From Phallus indusiatus (Eukaryota > Basidiomycota > Agaricomycetes > Phallales > Phallaceae): DNA of 64,000 nucleotides. The notes beneath the pieces are model-generated. The model was not told where the DNA came from, did not search any database, and was given only the letters and a program-made list of their open reading frames with translations. The stretch is from positions 1 to 64,000 of the forward strand of contig JAQFWX010000036.1 of the NCBI GenBank assembly GCA_027605045.1, written 5' to 3'. Shown here in pieces: positions 46,416-58,700 of this stretch; the stretch's first letter is position 1; every line of letters begins with the position of its first letter. The position numbers and the translations under genes were made by a program.

Positions 46416-49124
46416 TCAAGCAGGCCCACCGTCTGATCCATCTCTTGATTCAGCTTCAATAGTGTGTATTAATGGAAGACCTAAGATACGAGCACCTTCA
46501 TTGCTTGCTGGATCGATATTCAACTCAATGTGAGCTTCCCAAAGTGAAAGGCGCTTCTCCAAATATAAAGCACACGGAGGGTCCGAAAAAATTGAATGTT
46601 CATTGATTTTGAATCGAAACCGAAAGCGTCGATATCAGAACAATTCAGCCTTTCGGACCCCGAGAGATCAAAAGACCAATATGTATCCAGCGTTTCATCG
46701 CGTATCGCTGGTTTCGAAACAAAGAAATATAACTCTTTATGCTCAGAATATCCAATGGAACATCTAAGCCTGGTAGGAATCTGAAGGTGCCATGAGAACC
46801 CGGTTACTATGAGATCCATACGCTTGAATAAATTCTTTCATAATGACAGCCGTGAAATTAACATACCGGCGCAATACCTACTGGAGGTGTGTTTTCGCAC
46901 TTCATTGATTCTTGAGTGTATGTAGCCAATTTGGCTGATATATGCACGAGCCAATAGTGCCCAAGCAACATCATCGGAATATGAAACATCGCATTCAATC
47001 ACCACCGTTTGGATATTTTCACTAGCCGAAAAACCCGCTGTATCTATAGGAAAGCGAATTCTGAAAACATTGCGATAAAGAGGATATCCAGTGCTGGCAC
47101 ATAGGAAAATATGTCATACCGGAAACGTTCACCACAATCTTCGACAGACAATCTATTCTCCTTTTTGAAGTATGCAGGTATTATTTCATCACGAATGATC
47201 CAGCTCAATGATGGTGGTTCTTCGCATGGAATAAACCCCAATATGACTGCATTCGAAGCGTCAAGTGTACCCGAGTTGTGCCCATCAACTAATAGAATGT
47301 CACCAATGTAGACAGGATATATTGGTGCGGAAACTTCCTGGAAAAGGTAAACATGCATGGCACCATAGAAGTCCCATAAGAATCTCGGTTCCAGCAAAAT
47401 ACTGGACTGTTTGAACAAACGTAGCTCGTCGACTGTTTCAACAATCCTTGCTAACTCCTCAGGAGGTTTAATGTCAATAGCCGTGCTAGCCCGTAGACGA
47501 ATAGGGATGTCCCACATGACCTTCGGCGACCATTCCTGAAATTGAAATCCAAGGTAGTCCTTCATATGCTTTGGAATGAGAAAACGGACTAACAAATACA
47601 AAAATTCCGCGTCCATCCAAAATGTTCACATAAGGATGGCCAAGATATCCATCGTCACGATTTTCGAAACCAATAAAAATGTCAGTGAATTGACAATGTC
47701 GCCATGATAATAGGGCATGGTGAGATATCCTGATTTCTACACAATGTAAGCCTCGCTGTAAGCAGAAGGCGAATGATGAGATACAACACGAAGAAGGTCA
47801 TGATTGATTCGAGCTCACATTATAGCATGCTCTCTGCGATGTGTCAAAAAAAAATTGCCATCAATAAACATGGCAGCTCACCAAAAGCTCCTGGTTTAGG
47901 TACAAACGCAACGGGTGGGTGGGTCTTCGAAAATATTCTCTAAGCGGAATACACGCTATGTATACATATGAAGATAAATCTGGATTTCATATTTCTAGAA
48001 GTGACACTAAACGAACAATCATAAAAGACAAGGCCAGGGCTGTCTTTGGATGTGATTAAACCGAATAGTTGCATCATGTTTGGATGGCTTGCGTAAAGTT
48101 TAAGCTGCCGCTTGTAACAATTCACAAAAGACGAGTGCGTTACCGATAGCGCGAGTACCACTGTTTTTCTGCATTGAATTGCTACTGAAAGTATAAGACT
48201 AACACAGCGAAAAGGTGGCAATATTTTTTTGGCACGACGCACAAGGATAGCATTCTGACCTTTGTAGACGCGGACCATCCTCGTTTGAGTCTCGCGTTTC
48301 CATCGGACTTCCCAGTGTTCGAATCGTTCGCTCGAGCTGCTTTTAAGTACATATAAATCACTGGCAAGTCGAATTTTTTTGAACTTGCTAACTTTAGAAA
48401 GTTTTAAAAACGCAGACGACCACTCCGACTTACATCCTCAGAGGCAATCTCGTTTGTGCTACTTATTTGTAGACGCATAACCCCCCTGAGCTTAATAGAT
48501 ATGAGATTTAAAATAAGATCAAAGGCTACATCAAATAAGCCTGTACGCACCAGAAGATTATTCCGAAACTCTTCTATTTGATTTTGATACCGCGCTAAAT
48601 AATCTTTTTCACGATCAGCGACGAAATATCTCCGAAGGAATTTTGATTTATTTGGTTTATTATCGAATGACTTTAGATCATCCGAAATGTGTTGTAAGTA
48701 TCTGTATAAATGGATTTAGGCTAGTAAGCATCCTAGACGAGCGGTACTACATACCGGTAAAAGATCTTACAATCTTTCTCGAAGGAGTTTAATGAAGACG
48801 TGGATTCATGATCCTTCTTTGTTTCCTCATGAAGTATTTGGAGAATAGTCGTGACATTAATGGTCAAAATCTTATAATCGCCTTGGTTCCGTTGCATTTG
48901 CTGATTTCATAAGAATTAACAGTCAAGTTCCACATACTTAATGACCGGCTTACTTGGATAGGTTTCAACAAAGTTTTTACTAGCTCTGCTGCACCTTTTA
49001 GATATGGGAATGGCAGAAGGCCCCCCGCCGCACTAGCCAATTCAGCCACCTGGAAAGCATTAGATAGCCTCCCAGTCGATTTCATTCTGCGAAACAGATA
49101 TTGCGGCTGAAGTAGATGCCCCAT
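46416..49124 (-). CDS. Protein with MLKL-like N-domain and kinase-like segment
   Basis: The start MGHLLQPQYLFRRMKSTGRL leads into a helical domain: FQVAELASAAGGLLPFPYLK, GAAELVKTLLKPIQ, and after an intron QMQRNQGDYKILTINVTTIL, then FLRRYFVADREKDYLARYQN. This resembles the MLKL-type four-helix N-domain common in Agaricomycetes. A kinase-like N-lobe follows (FEHWEVRWKRETQTRMVRVY, YKRQLKLYASHPNMMQLFGL). A conserved C-terminal part has FYGAMHVYLFQEVSAPIYPV, YIGDILLVDGHNSG, ERFRIRFPIDTAGFSASENI, TYWSFDLSGSERLNCSDID and WEAHIELNIDPASNEGARIL. I found no HRD or DFG motif between 47600 and 48000. The frame also changes at about 46560-46580 without a normal intron, so a pseudokinase or a partly decayed gene is possible. 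Exon joins are approximate. Confidence 0.5.
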
Positions 49125-49485
49125 GTTCCTTCTGGGGATTGGGAGACCTTTTCTTAAACATACTTTGAGACGGATTGCGTGTGCGTGAAGTGCTGCACTG
49201 CACTGACTATGTGATATATCGATCTACATCGACGGTTTAATATACCTCGAATGTGCGCTTTTCCTGTGCATGTCAGGAAACTTCCCGTACCGCCTCATAC
49301 TGCCTCTGGGAACAGCAGTTAATATCGTCCAATTGTAGCTGCACTTTTGCATTAAGATCATGAAGTGCGCTTGCCCTCAAGCTCAAGTTCAACCAGGCCC
49401 AAATCCGAGTTAGTTCAACTTAGATGGCAAAAGGCTTCTTCGGTACCATATTGAAATTGCCCATTCAAGGTACTTGTAAGCAGGT
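49125..49485. other. Intergenic, nothing recognised
   Basis: Upstream region of the MLKL-like gene. No gene is supported; a promoter is presumed. Confidence 0.4.
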
Positions 49486-49755
49486 TTAGATCAGCAGGTC
49501 GGACTTTTCCAAGTTGGTTATTTTCTCAGAGCACTGGCAGAATTGACACCGAACAGTTAATTCAAGACGGTCATCCCTATAAAAATTGATTACACGAAGG
49601 ATTCGAAAACCTTGAAGGTTAAATGATTTAGGATCGAAACCAAAAGTGTCAATATCAGAACAATCCAGCTTGTCGGATTCCGAAGTAATAAAAGACCAGT
49701 ACGTATCCGGCGTTTTATCGTGGAGTGGTGGTATTGAAATAAAGAAGTAACTCAT
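49486..49755 (-). pseudogene. C-terminal fragment of a paralogue of the MLKL-like gene
   Basis: The frame reads YFFISIPPLHDKTPDTYWSF, then SDKLDCSDIDTFGFDPKSFN, parallel to the C-terminal part of the neighbouring gene (DTYWSFDLSGSERLNCSDID, AFGFDSKSMN). Upstream sequence lacks the rest of such a gene: the N-domain and kinase-like segment are missing between 49755 and 50150. It is therefore a truncated duplicate, or a relic exon of an ancestral tandem pair. Confidence 0.65.
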
Positions 49756-49965
49756 TGTTCTACAAACGTCTTCAGAGGTAATATAAGGTAGAATGACACC
49801 TTTCCCGCCATCATGATTGGGATTGGCATCGTGAATACAATAGCATAGAATTAGATATACACGTGAAAAACAAGTCCATGTTCATTGATTATCGTTATTC
49901 GTTACATCTTCAATCTTCGAATCAGCACTATTCATTTCAGTGAGAGTGGAATGACTTGAACTTAC

Positions 49966-50151
49966 TCAAAAAATACGAGGAATACTAGATACTGCTAGTT
50001 TTCCAGGGGCAATGGGAACTTCTCTAGTCTTTTCATCAGACTGATCCGAAGGCGACGTGGGTTTTTTGTGAAGAGTGATCGGAGCAGCGATAGCAGTGAT
50101 GCATGCTAGGCAAATCGCCACCACTAATGGCAAGACGAGGAATTTTGGCAT
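49966..50151 (-). CDS. Possible small secreted protein
   Basis: A 61-residue frame starting MPKFLVLPLVVAICLACITA, an almost ideal signal peptide with a likely cleavage after TAIAAP, followed by a short hydrophilic mature part rich in Lys/Ser/Asp (KKPTSPSDQSDEKTREV). A TATATAAAAC element lies 40-60 bp before the ATG on the same strand (about 50190-50205), which supports a real transcription unit. No Cys in the mature part and no known family. It could equally be a chance frame in AT-rich DNA. Confidence 0.35.
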   Translation of the reverse strand: MPKFLVLPLVVAICLACITAIAAPITLHKKPTSPSDQSDEKTREVPIAPGKLAVSSIPRIF

Positions 50152-52161
50152 GTGAGGATTCTGAACAACAGATGGTATTGATAACCTGTCGAAAGCAAAA
50201 GTTTTATATATGAAAACTTGAAAAGGGTTTACGTAAAATAAACCCCAGTGGTGATGGTCTGTATGGGGAAGCACCATTTTGATCAGAATTTGTCGGAAGC
50301 CCCACTGCGTAGCAGAAGCCTATCATCAGACTGACCATGTATCAACCACTATACACTTAATGCCAATGCTGAATTCAAATACTACCCAATCATTATAGTC
50401 GAGATTATTCAAAAACAAACGATTGAACTATCATCATTGCGAGAAAGCTTTTCTGGCGCGGGTTGAGTAGGAGGCGATGTAGCAGGAAACGAATTTGGAA
50501 TCGCTTCAATCTGAATGTGGAGTTCATAGCGTGACGTCACGCTTCTCAAGCCGGGCAGCCGTGTTGACCTTCTTTTTTCCTGCCAACAACCTAACAACCT
50601 AAATTCAACTATTCATGTGCTTGGGACTCAAATGGAGCATATGATTAGAACATTTATGGCGTGCGCAGCCTTTTTCAGCCTACTTTCTCAAGACTTCTCA
50701 ATAAGAATATCTCTTGTCGAAGTGATTCTGAATTTCAACGCAGCGAACTTGATCATTAATAGCCAAATCTTTTTACACTGTCCACTTGGAAGGTACAAAG
50801 TGTATGACAAAAGGAGGGGTAATCAGAAGGTGCAGGATATTAAAGGCCGAGCCATATTTCGATTATAGGCGTACACAGAAATCTTCTTTATCAAATTCTT
50901 ATGACACTTGAAGCATGTGCAATGCAACGTGTGTCGAACATCCCTTTAATATAGCTTTAATAACTGCCAGGTCCAGATTGCCTTAAATCAATTGCCGGTG
51001 TCCAATGGAGCTTGCTCATAGGTTAGCGTCGATGCCCTTGTTGACAATAACGTGGTTGGTTTTTATAGCTTCGTGTGCCTGCGTCGCACTAAGCTTTGCC
51101 GCCTTCTTTACTCTATTCCTTAGGTCCTTCCAGAAGCACTTGACAAAGTTTAAAAGCTTAAGAAGCCTTGTGCGTCTCCATTGGTTTCACTATTATTACG
51201 AATAACCTTGATACTTTCCCCTGCGCCGGATTTCCTTTTCATGTGAACGTCATTTTTCAAACAATGGCACTTGAATTTATCAGAAGCCGTCAGACAAATT
51301 TTACCACCTGCATCTCCTTCATTTGATGCACATGAATATTAAAATGTATGTACATCAGACAATAAGACTGGAATACGTCGCTGCCCATTTTCTCTTGAAT
51401 TTGGCTTACCCTAACTTGAGTAAAATATACGAGACGTTTAAAAAAGGTTCAAACAGGTATATAGGTGTTCAGAATCATTTTTCTTTTTACGGGTTTCGTT
51501 TATTTAATCGAGTTTTATGACGTGGAACTACTAAGGGCCTACTTTGATATTTCCCGTTCTAATAATCACGTTAAGTAAAAGGATTTTCGATGGCAAAACG
51601 CGACTTTGATTGTGAGTATATGCGTCGGTTTGTGAATTTTATGAAGTTACTTATAGAGTTATTGTTATTCTCGTCCGGTAGCTTAAACCGGTACCTCGAA
51701 AGAATGCATTGGAAATGTACCGGTCTCTTTCGTACTCATGGTTCATGGCGGACAAATGCTTCTGTTCTTGACATTTCAAACACTTAGTAATGAGGTCTTC
51801 GGGTGCCTTATTAGACGACGTTGAGAGTAATTGGTAATGAACCAAGTGCTCACGTCTTGTTAATTTAGAATATTGAACGCTGAGCTGTTAAGCATTAAAG
51901 CCGCTCATGTCGGATCTTTAGTATGTTTCCTATTGCTGTTATAGGGAATAAACGAAGCATTTGTCCGGAAGTCTAGCAATACAAAACAATAAGATAGAAT
52001 TCATGACGCTAATACCATGCACCGCTATCCTAAGCTTCTGTTATCAAGATTTGACTCAAGGGGATTTAGCCATTATCAAATTAAGTGTACAACGGGAGAT
52101 ATATCGTAGCCGAAGAAAAATACAACCATTACTAGCACACTACAGTAATTCATCTCTACTC
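50152..52161. other. 2 kb AT-rich region without a recognised gene
   Basis: Right end of the accessory island. Short open frames occur, for example 51005-51205 with a hydrophobic stretch, but none has splice partners, a plausible leader or a family. Perhaps relic sequence. Confidence 0.45.
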
Positions 52162-55100
52162 TTATGCAGTCAAAACAGCGTTGGGATCTTTGAATACCTA
52201 AACCAAAAACAGTCAGTCTCGTCAGGCTCAAGATTTAAAAAAAAAACCAGAAAGACGAAAATCACCTGGAGATTCCATAAATTACCAACTCCTCTTTCAT
52301 CATGGACAGCATCATCAGCGACTTCTTCACCTTTGACGCCGTCAACTTGAACCCTCAGACCTTCCTCGTTCGCAAGATGTAAAAGACAAATGAAACAAAA
52401 GCTGGTGCTGATTTCAGACATTTTGTCTGGAGGATAACTTTCTTTGAGTCGCGTTATGACGGTTTCAAAGACTCGACCGTCCGGTTGTGATTTCGCAGGT
52501 CGGGACGACATCCGTGTATCACCATCAGCGATCTTGAAAAAAAAAAAAACAAGACTTTCAGATATCTGGTGCCCAATGATAAAAACACACTCATTTACCT
52601 CCATTTCCACATCACCTTCCTCGTCCTCATCCCGCTGTTGCGCGGATATCTCATCCTCGTCAGGCAAAATCTCGATGACATCGCTTAGACCCTTCCAAAT
52701 ATTCTCCTTCAATTTCCTTACATCAACCCTCTTTGCTCGTTTAGCATAGTTTACAAATTCGGGGCGAATCCGCCTGCTCAGACCTTCCGTCGCGGCAAGC
52801 AAATTCTGTTCTTCAGGGTCGACCGACGCATCAACACCAGATCTCCCCTCGCCTTCAAAAACGTCTTCGTAGCCACCCCCATCTTCGTAGTCGTCATGGA
52901 AAAACTGGGTATTGAAGGGTATAGCACCGCCATCAACAGCTAATGAGAGTTTAAAATTAGATGATCAAAATCGATAATTGACGCATCAGAAGCTCACTTT
53001 CATCCTGAGCGTCCAGTTGTGCCTGCGCCTGATCCGCAGCTGCCTGTGCCCAAAATCGTTCATCGACTTCCCCATCGCCTTCATTGATTCGGGCACGATG
53101 ACCGCGCATCTTAAGCTGTGATACCGCGTTAGGAAAACGTTAGAGATAGCAGGAAGGGCTGCATACTGAGAACTTGGGCTTTAAGAATAAAGTAACGAGC
53201 TGTCGACTCGTGAAATGCATATCGTCGGGGAGTGTTTGATCAACTCGTTTCTCCTTCTCCTTGGCCTTCTTACCACCTCCTGTTCGAGCATTCAAAGGGG
53301 CGAAAAGTTCTTTAACACTAATGTCAAGAGGTTTTGAGAAATCAATCTTATTCGCGTCCTTGTCTTTCTTCTCTCGCCGAGCTTTGGGTCCAGCAGGTTC
53401 ACCTGCATTCGAATCTACAGCATCAAGTGCTTTTAATAGAAAAAAATCGAATTCAGGGGTTTGCAGCTTCTTATAGGAAAGAGAAGACACTCACGTCGGC
53501 GGACAGTTCTTTTGACCTTCCAGTGTTCAGGACCAGCCCAATTCTTCAAAAAGTTCTGATCGAAATAGTCCATCATACCCCCGCCATCGGCTCCACCGTC
53601 CGTCTCCCCAGCTGTCATCGCCATAACAAAATTGCGTTCATTAGGCACGCGCCGAGGATCAAACGGTTCATAGGGAGCAGCCCCGGTTGCTCCGTTCGGA
53701 TTTGCATACGCAGGGGCAGACGCACTGGGATCACCATAGTTGTCTCCACTGTAATCATCTTCCACTGCTTGATCGCCGACAAAAAAGTCTTCCACTTGAG
53801 GAGCGCCGTGAGACATAGAATCAACGCCGCCATCGGTCGGTATCAAACCGTCGTTATTATCATGGAGATCGTCCATGATCATGTTATCAGCAACTCCGGC
53901 ATCGTTATCGTCTTCGTCACTGTCCAGGTTTGTATCAGGGACATTGATGTCAGTAAAATCGAAAGCACCACGCTCGAAGGAAAAGCCTTCTAATGACTGT
54001 GAGATGGCTTTCGTCTCGAGAAGGTCGAGAGAAGGCAAGAAATCTCCTGCAGACAGCATGAGTAAGTGAAATAGAACAGTTTACCGTTCATAAGGTGCTC
54101 ACGTCGCAGGTTACTAAGATCTATCAAATCTTCAGGTTCTTCTGCTTCGTACTGATCAGCATCGTCGCCTTCTCCATTTTCTCCTGATGCGGCAACACAA
54201 TCGCCTGCATCGAATACAACACGAAGGCAACCTGCGCCAAGTCCCAAGTTGAGATGGTTCATTAAGAGACCCTGGGCTCCGCTTTCGTCAAAGTCGGCAC
54301 ATGTTTTCTTGAATAGCGGATCCACCATAAACTCAAGTTCAAGCTTCTTTGTACGCAGCTGAGCGGCAGACTTGGCTAGTGTCGATTCAGTACGGTGTTT
54401 CCCAGTGTTGCGTTTCTTTTGGGGATCATGTGCTTGGTCTGAGTGATCTTCCAAGTTTTCCGTATCTGTGAAAAAAGGGATTAACAGGAAAATACCATGC
54501 CATAGAACAAAGACAACGCACGGCCTTCGCTAGCCAAGTTGCTCACGAGCTTAAAGGTCTCTGTACCGACGCTGTCCACACGACTGGTCCAGATTTTCAC
54601 ACATCCGTCTAGTGTACATGATGCCTTTTGAAAGTTGATTGAGTTGTCGGTTACATTCCGCAGCAGGGACATATCGTGAAAATAGTCGATTAGCGCAAAA
54701 TTCCATGAATTCGTTGGGTTTATTTTCTAGAAGAGACACATGTTTTCGACGTAATTCATTTGTTATGCATCGTTTTACGCACATTGTCTGTCGCAAGTTT
54801 CATCCATTCTTCAAAATTACTGCTCATAACATCTAATGGGACTTGGACAAGAGGTGCTTCCTCTACCGCGTTAATGTTGCCAATAGACGGTCGGGCCCGA
54901 AGAGTGTCCCCATTGTTCTGGGTAGGTTGACTAGAAGCTGGTACGGTTCTTGTCTCGTCGTTACCAGGTGAAGGCGCTGAAGGCATAGCGTCGTCTATTT
55001 CTTCCAAAGAGGGTTGAGCCAGAATTTTATTGCTTTTGCGTCTGCGACGTTTCTCGGCGAGATCATCGTTTATATCGTTGAGACTAACGGTACGTAAAGG

Positions 55101-55391
55101 CATACGACTCTCGTTAGATGGAGTATGGTTGAGCGTGTCGGAGGAAATATCTTTCAGGGCCGCTGTTGCGTCGCCGTGGTGTTTTTTTCGGAGCGATTTG
55201 GATGGGGATTGGGTTTGGTCTCGGTATTGTTTTGTTGTAAGAGCGCGGGGAGTGTTTTCAATGTCAGATACGTCTTCCTCTGAAGACGCGACCGACGGAC
55301 GAATAGTTTTTGCGCGGGGGCGCGTTGAACGCGATGTCGACATGGTGGTTAGAAATTGGGAGGGGAAATTTGTTGAGACGCGGGCGGTCAC
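52162..55391 (-). CDS. BRN1: Condensin complex subunit 2 (BRN1/CAP-H kleisin)
   Basis: Kleisin that links the Smc2-Smc4 heads with the HEAT subunits in mitotic chromosome condensation. The N-terminal region has VMSSNFEEWMKLATDN and KINPTNSWNFALIDYFHDMS, then FQKASCTLDGCVKIWTSRVD, the conserved CAP-H kleisin N-part. A middle Asp/Glu-rich, disordered part follows (QYEAEEPEDLIDLSNLR, then DFTDINVPDTNLDSDEDDND). Further on are EHWKVKRTVRR, IDFSKPLDISVKELFAPLNA and LPDDMHFTSRQLVTLFLKPK. The C-terminal winged helix includes IRPEFVNYAKRAKRVDVRKL, ENIWKGLSDVI and FCFICLLHLANEEGL, ending VFKDPNAVLTA. The better start is the ATG at 55343 (MSTSRSTRPRAK) rather than 55391. About ten exons. Confidence 0.93.
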
Positions 55392-55750
55392 GTGGTCGAT
55401 GTCACGCGTTTGTCCAATCAGAGTTTAGGCCGATTCGGTGAAATGATACAACAAAGTGTGCAAAAAAACACTATTCATATGCATAACGGAAAACGTGTTT
55501 GAAAGCACATTGATTTTTTTTTGAAATTACTGTCATAATCACTGGGTGCGACGGAACATTTGTCAACATCATTAGTTGTACCGACTCGGATGCTGACTAA
55601 ACCACCGAATCTCACGGGCGTCTAGGAAATTGCGCAATCTGCAAAAAACGGACGTGGAATGCGTATATAGACAGAAGTCTTAGCGTGTGATATCCAGCAA
55701 ACAGCTTTCTTTAGCACCGTTTCGCTGCTGCCAGACAATTTCAGCGCAAA
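55392..55750. promoter_or_regulatory. Divergent promoter region between condensin gene and sulfite reductase
   Basis: 359-407 bp between the two divergent starts, depending on the condensin start. It contains TATATAGA-like sequence near 55666 (about 85 bp before the sulfite reductase ATG). No gene is present. Confidence 0.5.
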
Positions 55751-58700
55751 ATGGCCGCAACAGCCTCGACATCGTCACAGACAGCAGTCGGGAGGATTGC
55801 CCGTCTCGCTTCGACGTTTGTGCTCGATACACTTCCCCGCCCACCTGCAAGTACGGTGTTTGAAGATACGAATACGACCCGAGTTCGCTGTTCTTCCGAT
55901 CCAGGATCGATCCTGGTCAGGAATAGCGTCAAGTGTGGACTCCAATCCCTGCTTGTATCATCACCTCGAGACGTCTTGCCTGGTCTAATCCCACACATTC
56001 CCGCTTTGGAGAAAAGCCCCATTGTCATACATGTCGCTGTCACAAACAATGACCTAGCAGATGCCTTGGCTTTACGTCTTCATGTCCCATTTGTGTTGTA
56101 CTCTTCGACGCCACAACAAGCGCACGATCAAGCACTCCTTGCTTCTCGTCTGGCAAGTTCGGAAAAGAAGACTGTCGTTCATATCTTCCACCCCACCGCC
56201 AAACCACAACCCCAGCATATAATCGAGGTTGAAACGGAAAAGGTTCTGCCTTTCATTCAAGCCGGACCACACCACCCAGCATCGAATGGATATGCCAACG
56301 GAACAAACGGACATGTCAACGGAACAACCGGACATGCTAATGGCGTGAACGGACACGAGAAAGCCGCTAATGGTCATGCTGGTAACGAAACTCCACATAG
56401 TCCTGGGTCACCGACGACCCAGAATTCGAACCATAACCATATTCTCTTCAATGCATATGAATCCGCCGGCCTTGATACCCTTGCCTTGGTTCGTCGTGCC
56501 ATACGTCCAATCACCTATACAGGTCCCAGTAATCCTACCGCAATCCTTGTCACGCTCGGACAAGCCGTCATCGACGAAAAATGCCTTACATCCCTCCACG
56601 ATGTCGGATCATTGAGCATATCACTTCTTTCTCCTCTTCCTCCTTCCAAGTTATTGGCACGAATTCCGCCATCCGTTGAACGTATTATTATCCTCGAGCA
56701 AATTACTTCCTGGCCTACGAAATATACACCTCTTTTCTTAGATGTCATATCCTCGATCCAACATCGAGAGCCAAGACCCTATGTCGTTCAGGGTACATTA
56801 GGCCCTCTCGCGGAATCAGCTGAAATCACCGCCATCGACATAAAGAAGTTAATTTCAAAGGCGACCCCTAATTCATCTGCACCAATACACCTCGGTCCTT
56901 CGTTTTCGGAAACTTCACTACCTGCTCCAGCAGCCGTGGAAATTCCTGCATATGAAACGGCATATACCAAGATTCTCTCCACGCTTTTCGGAGACAATCT
57001 CACCATTGAGAATGCACCGGATCGTATTCCAATATACGGCGACGTCGCAACACGCCCCGATTTCGCTCTTGGTCGTGTGCAGGTGGAACTCGAAGAAAGG
57101 GATGCCCTCGTACAAGCCGTCCAGACCTTCCTTCAAGATTCAAAGCGAAGCTCCTTATATCCTAAACTGTCTTCTGTTCTTACAAAGTGGCTCCTTTCCA
57201 AAGACGATGTTACGCAGTGCAATATCTTAGCGGAACAGATTCTTCCGCTGTTACCCGAAAAAGACTCCAACTTGCACTCGCTTTACTCCCGTCGTAGACA
57301 CTTTTCGCACTCTTCACGGTGGATCATAGGTTCCGATGCATGGTCATACGATTTAGGAGCGTCCGGATTGCACCATCTTCTTTCATCCAAAGCCAACGTC
57401 AACCTGCTTCTACTTGACACCACTCCATACACACTGCGAGACGCTTCTCCAGCTACACGCAAGAAAGATGCAGGTTTATACGCAATGAACCACGGGGACG
57501 TATACGTTGCCAGTGTCGCCGTATATTCTTCATACGGACAGGTTTTGCAAGCTCTTGCCGAAGCGGACAAGTTCAATGGGCCTAGTGTGGTCCTTGCATA
57601 CCTCCCATACGAATTCCCTTCTTCTCCGGCTGCAGAACCTATCGGCGCACTTGACGTGCTCAAGGAAACCAAACTCGCGGTAGACGCGGGCTACTGGCCG
57701 TTGTATCGATGGAATCCGGCTAAAGAACGTAGAGGCGAAGAACCGTTTTCATTAGACTCGGAGGCGATTAAGGCAGATCTTGAAGCTTTCCTCGATAGAC
57801 AGAATCATTTGAGTCAGTTAGTTCGAAACACTCCTGAACTGGCGAGTGAAATTGTCGGTTCATTGGGCGAGAATTTGAAAGAGGTACGTTCTTATACACT
57901 GCGGCGCTTATTTTCGTATTTAACGTTTTTCTCTCGTATAGTCTCGTCGTAAAAAAGCCCAAGAATCTTATGATGCTCTTCTTAATGCATTGGATGGACC
58001 TCCTCTTCTCGTTCTCTATGCATCCGATGGCGGTGCTGCAGAAAAAATGGCGAAAAGACTAGCAGCGCGTGCTAAAACCCGAGGACTGGCGTCGCGCGTT
58101 CAAACATTCGACTCTTTCCCATTCGCAGATCTCGCTAAAGAGCCTTACATTGCTTTCGTAACTTCGACAGCGGGACAAGGTGAACCACCGCAGAATGGGA
58201 GAGATACTTTCAAGGCTATTAATGCCGCCGTTGCGAAAGGAGAAAAGATCCTGTCAGGACTCAAGTATGCCGTGTTTGGATTAGGAGATAGTCGGTACTG
58301 GCCTCGAGGAGAGGACAAGCACTATTATAATCGACCTGGAAAAGACCTTGATACTAAATTAGCTCTGCTTGGTGCAGAACGTGTCGCCGAACCAGGCTTT
58401 GGAGACGATCAGGATGCGGACGGACCTCAAACGGGGTACAAAATCTGGGAACCGCTAGTCTGGAAAGCCCTGGGCGTTGACAATGTCGAAATCGTCGAAG
58501 CTGAGCCTGAAACCATTACGAACGAGCACATCAAAATCGCATCCAACTTTTTACGAGGGACGATAGCTGAAGGTTTACTGGACACGAGTACAGGTGCGCT
58601 TGCTCCGACTGATGGGCAGGTGACCAAGTTCCATGGTATCTACGAGCAAGACGATCGGGATATACGAGATGAACGGAAGGAGCAGGGTCTTGAGCCTGCT

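Noticed and set aside
51005..51205. Short hydrophobic frame that could be a small membrane protein
   Set aside because: No conserved motif, promoter or splice partner; AT-rich relic region.
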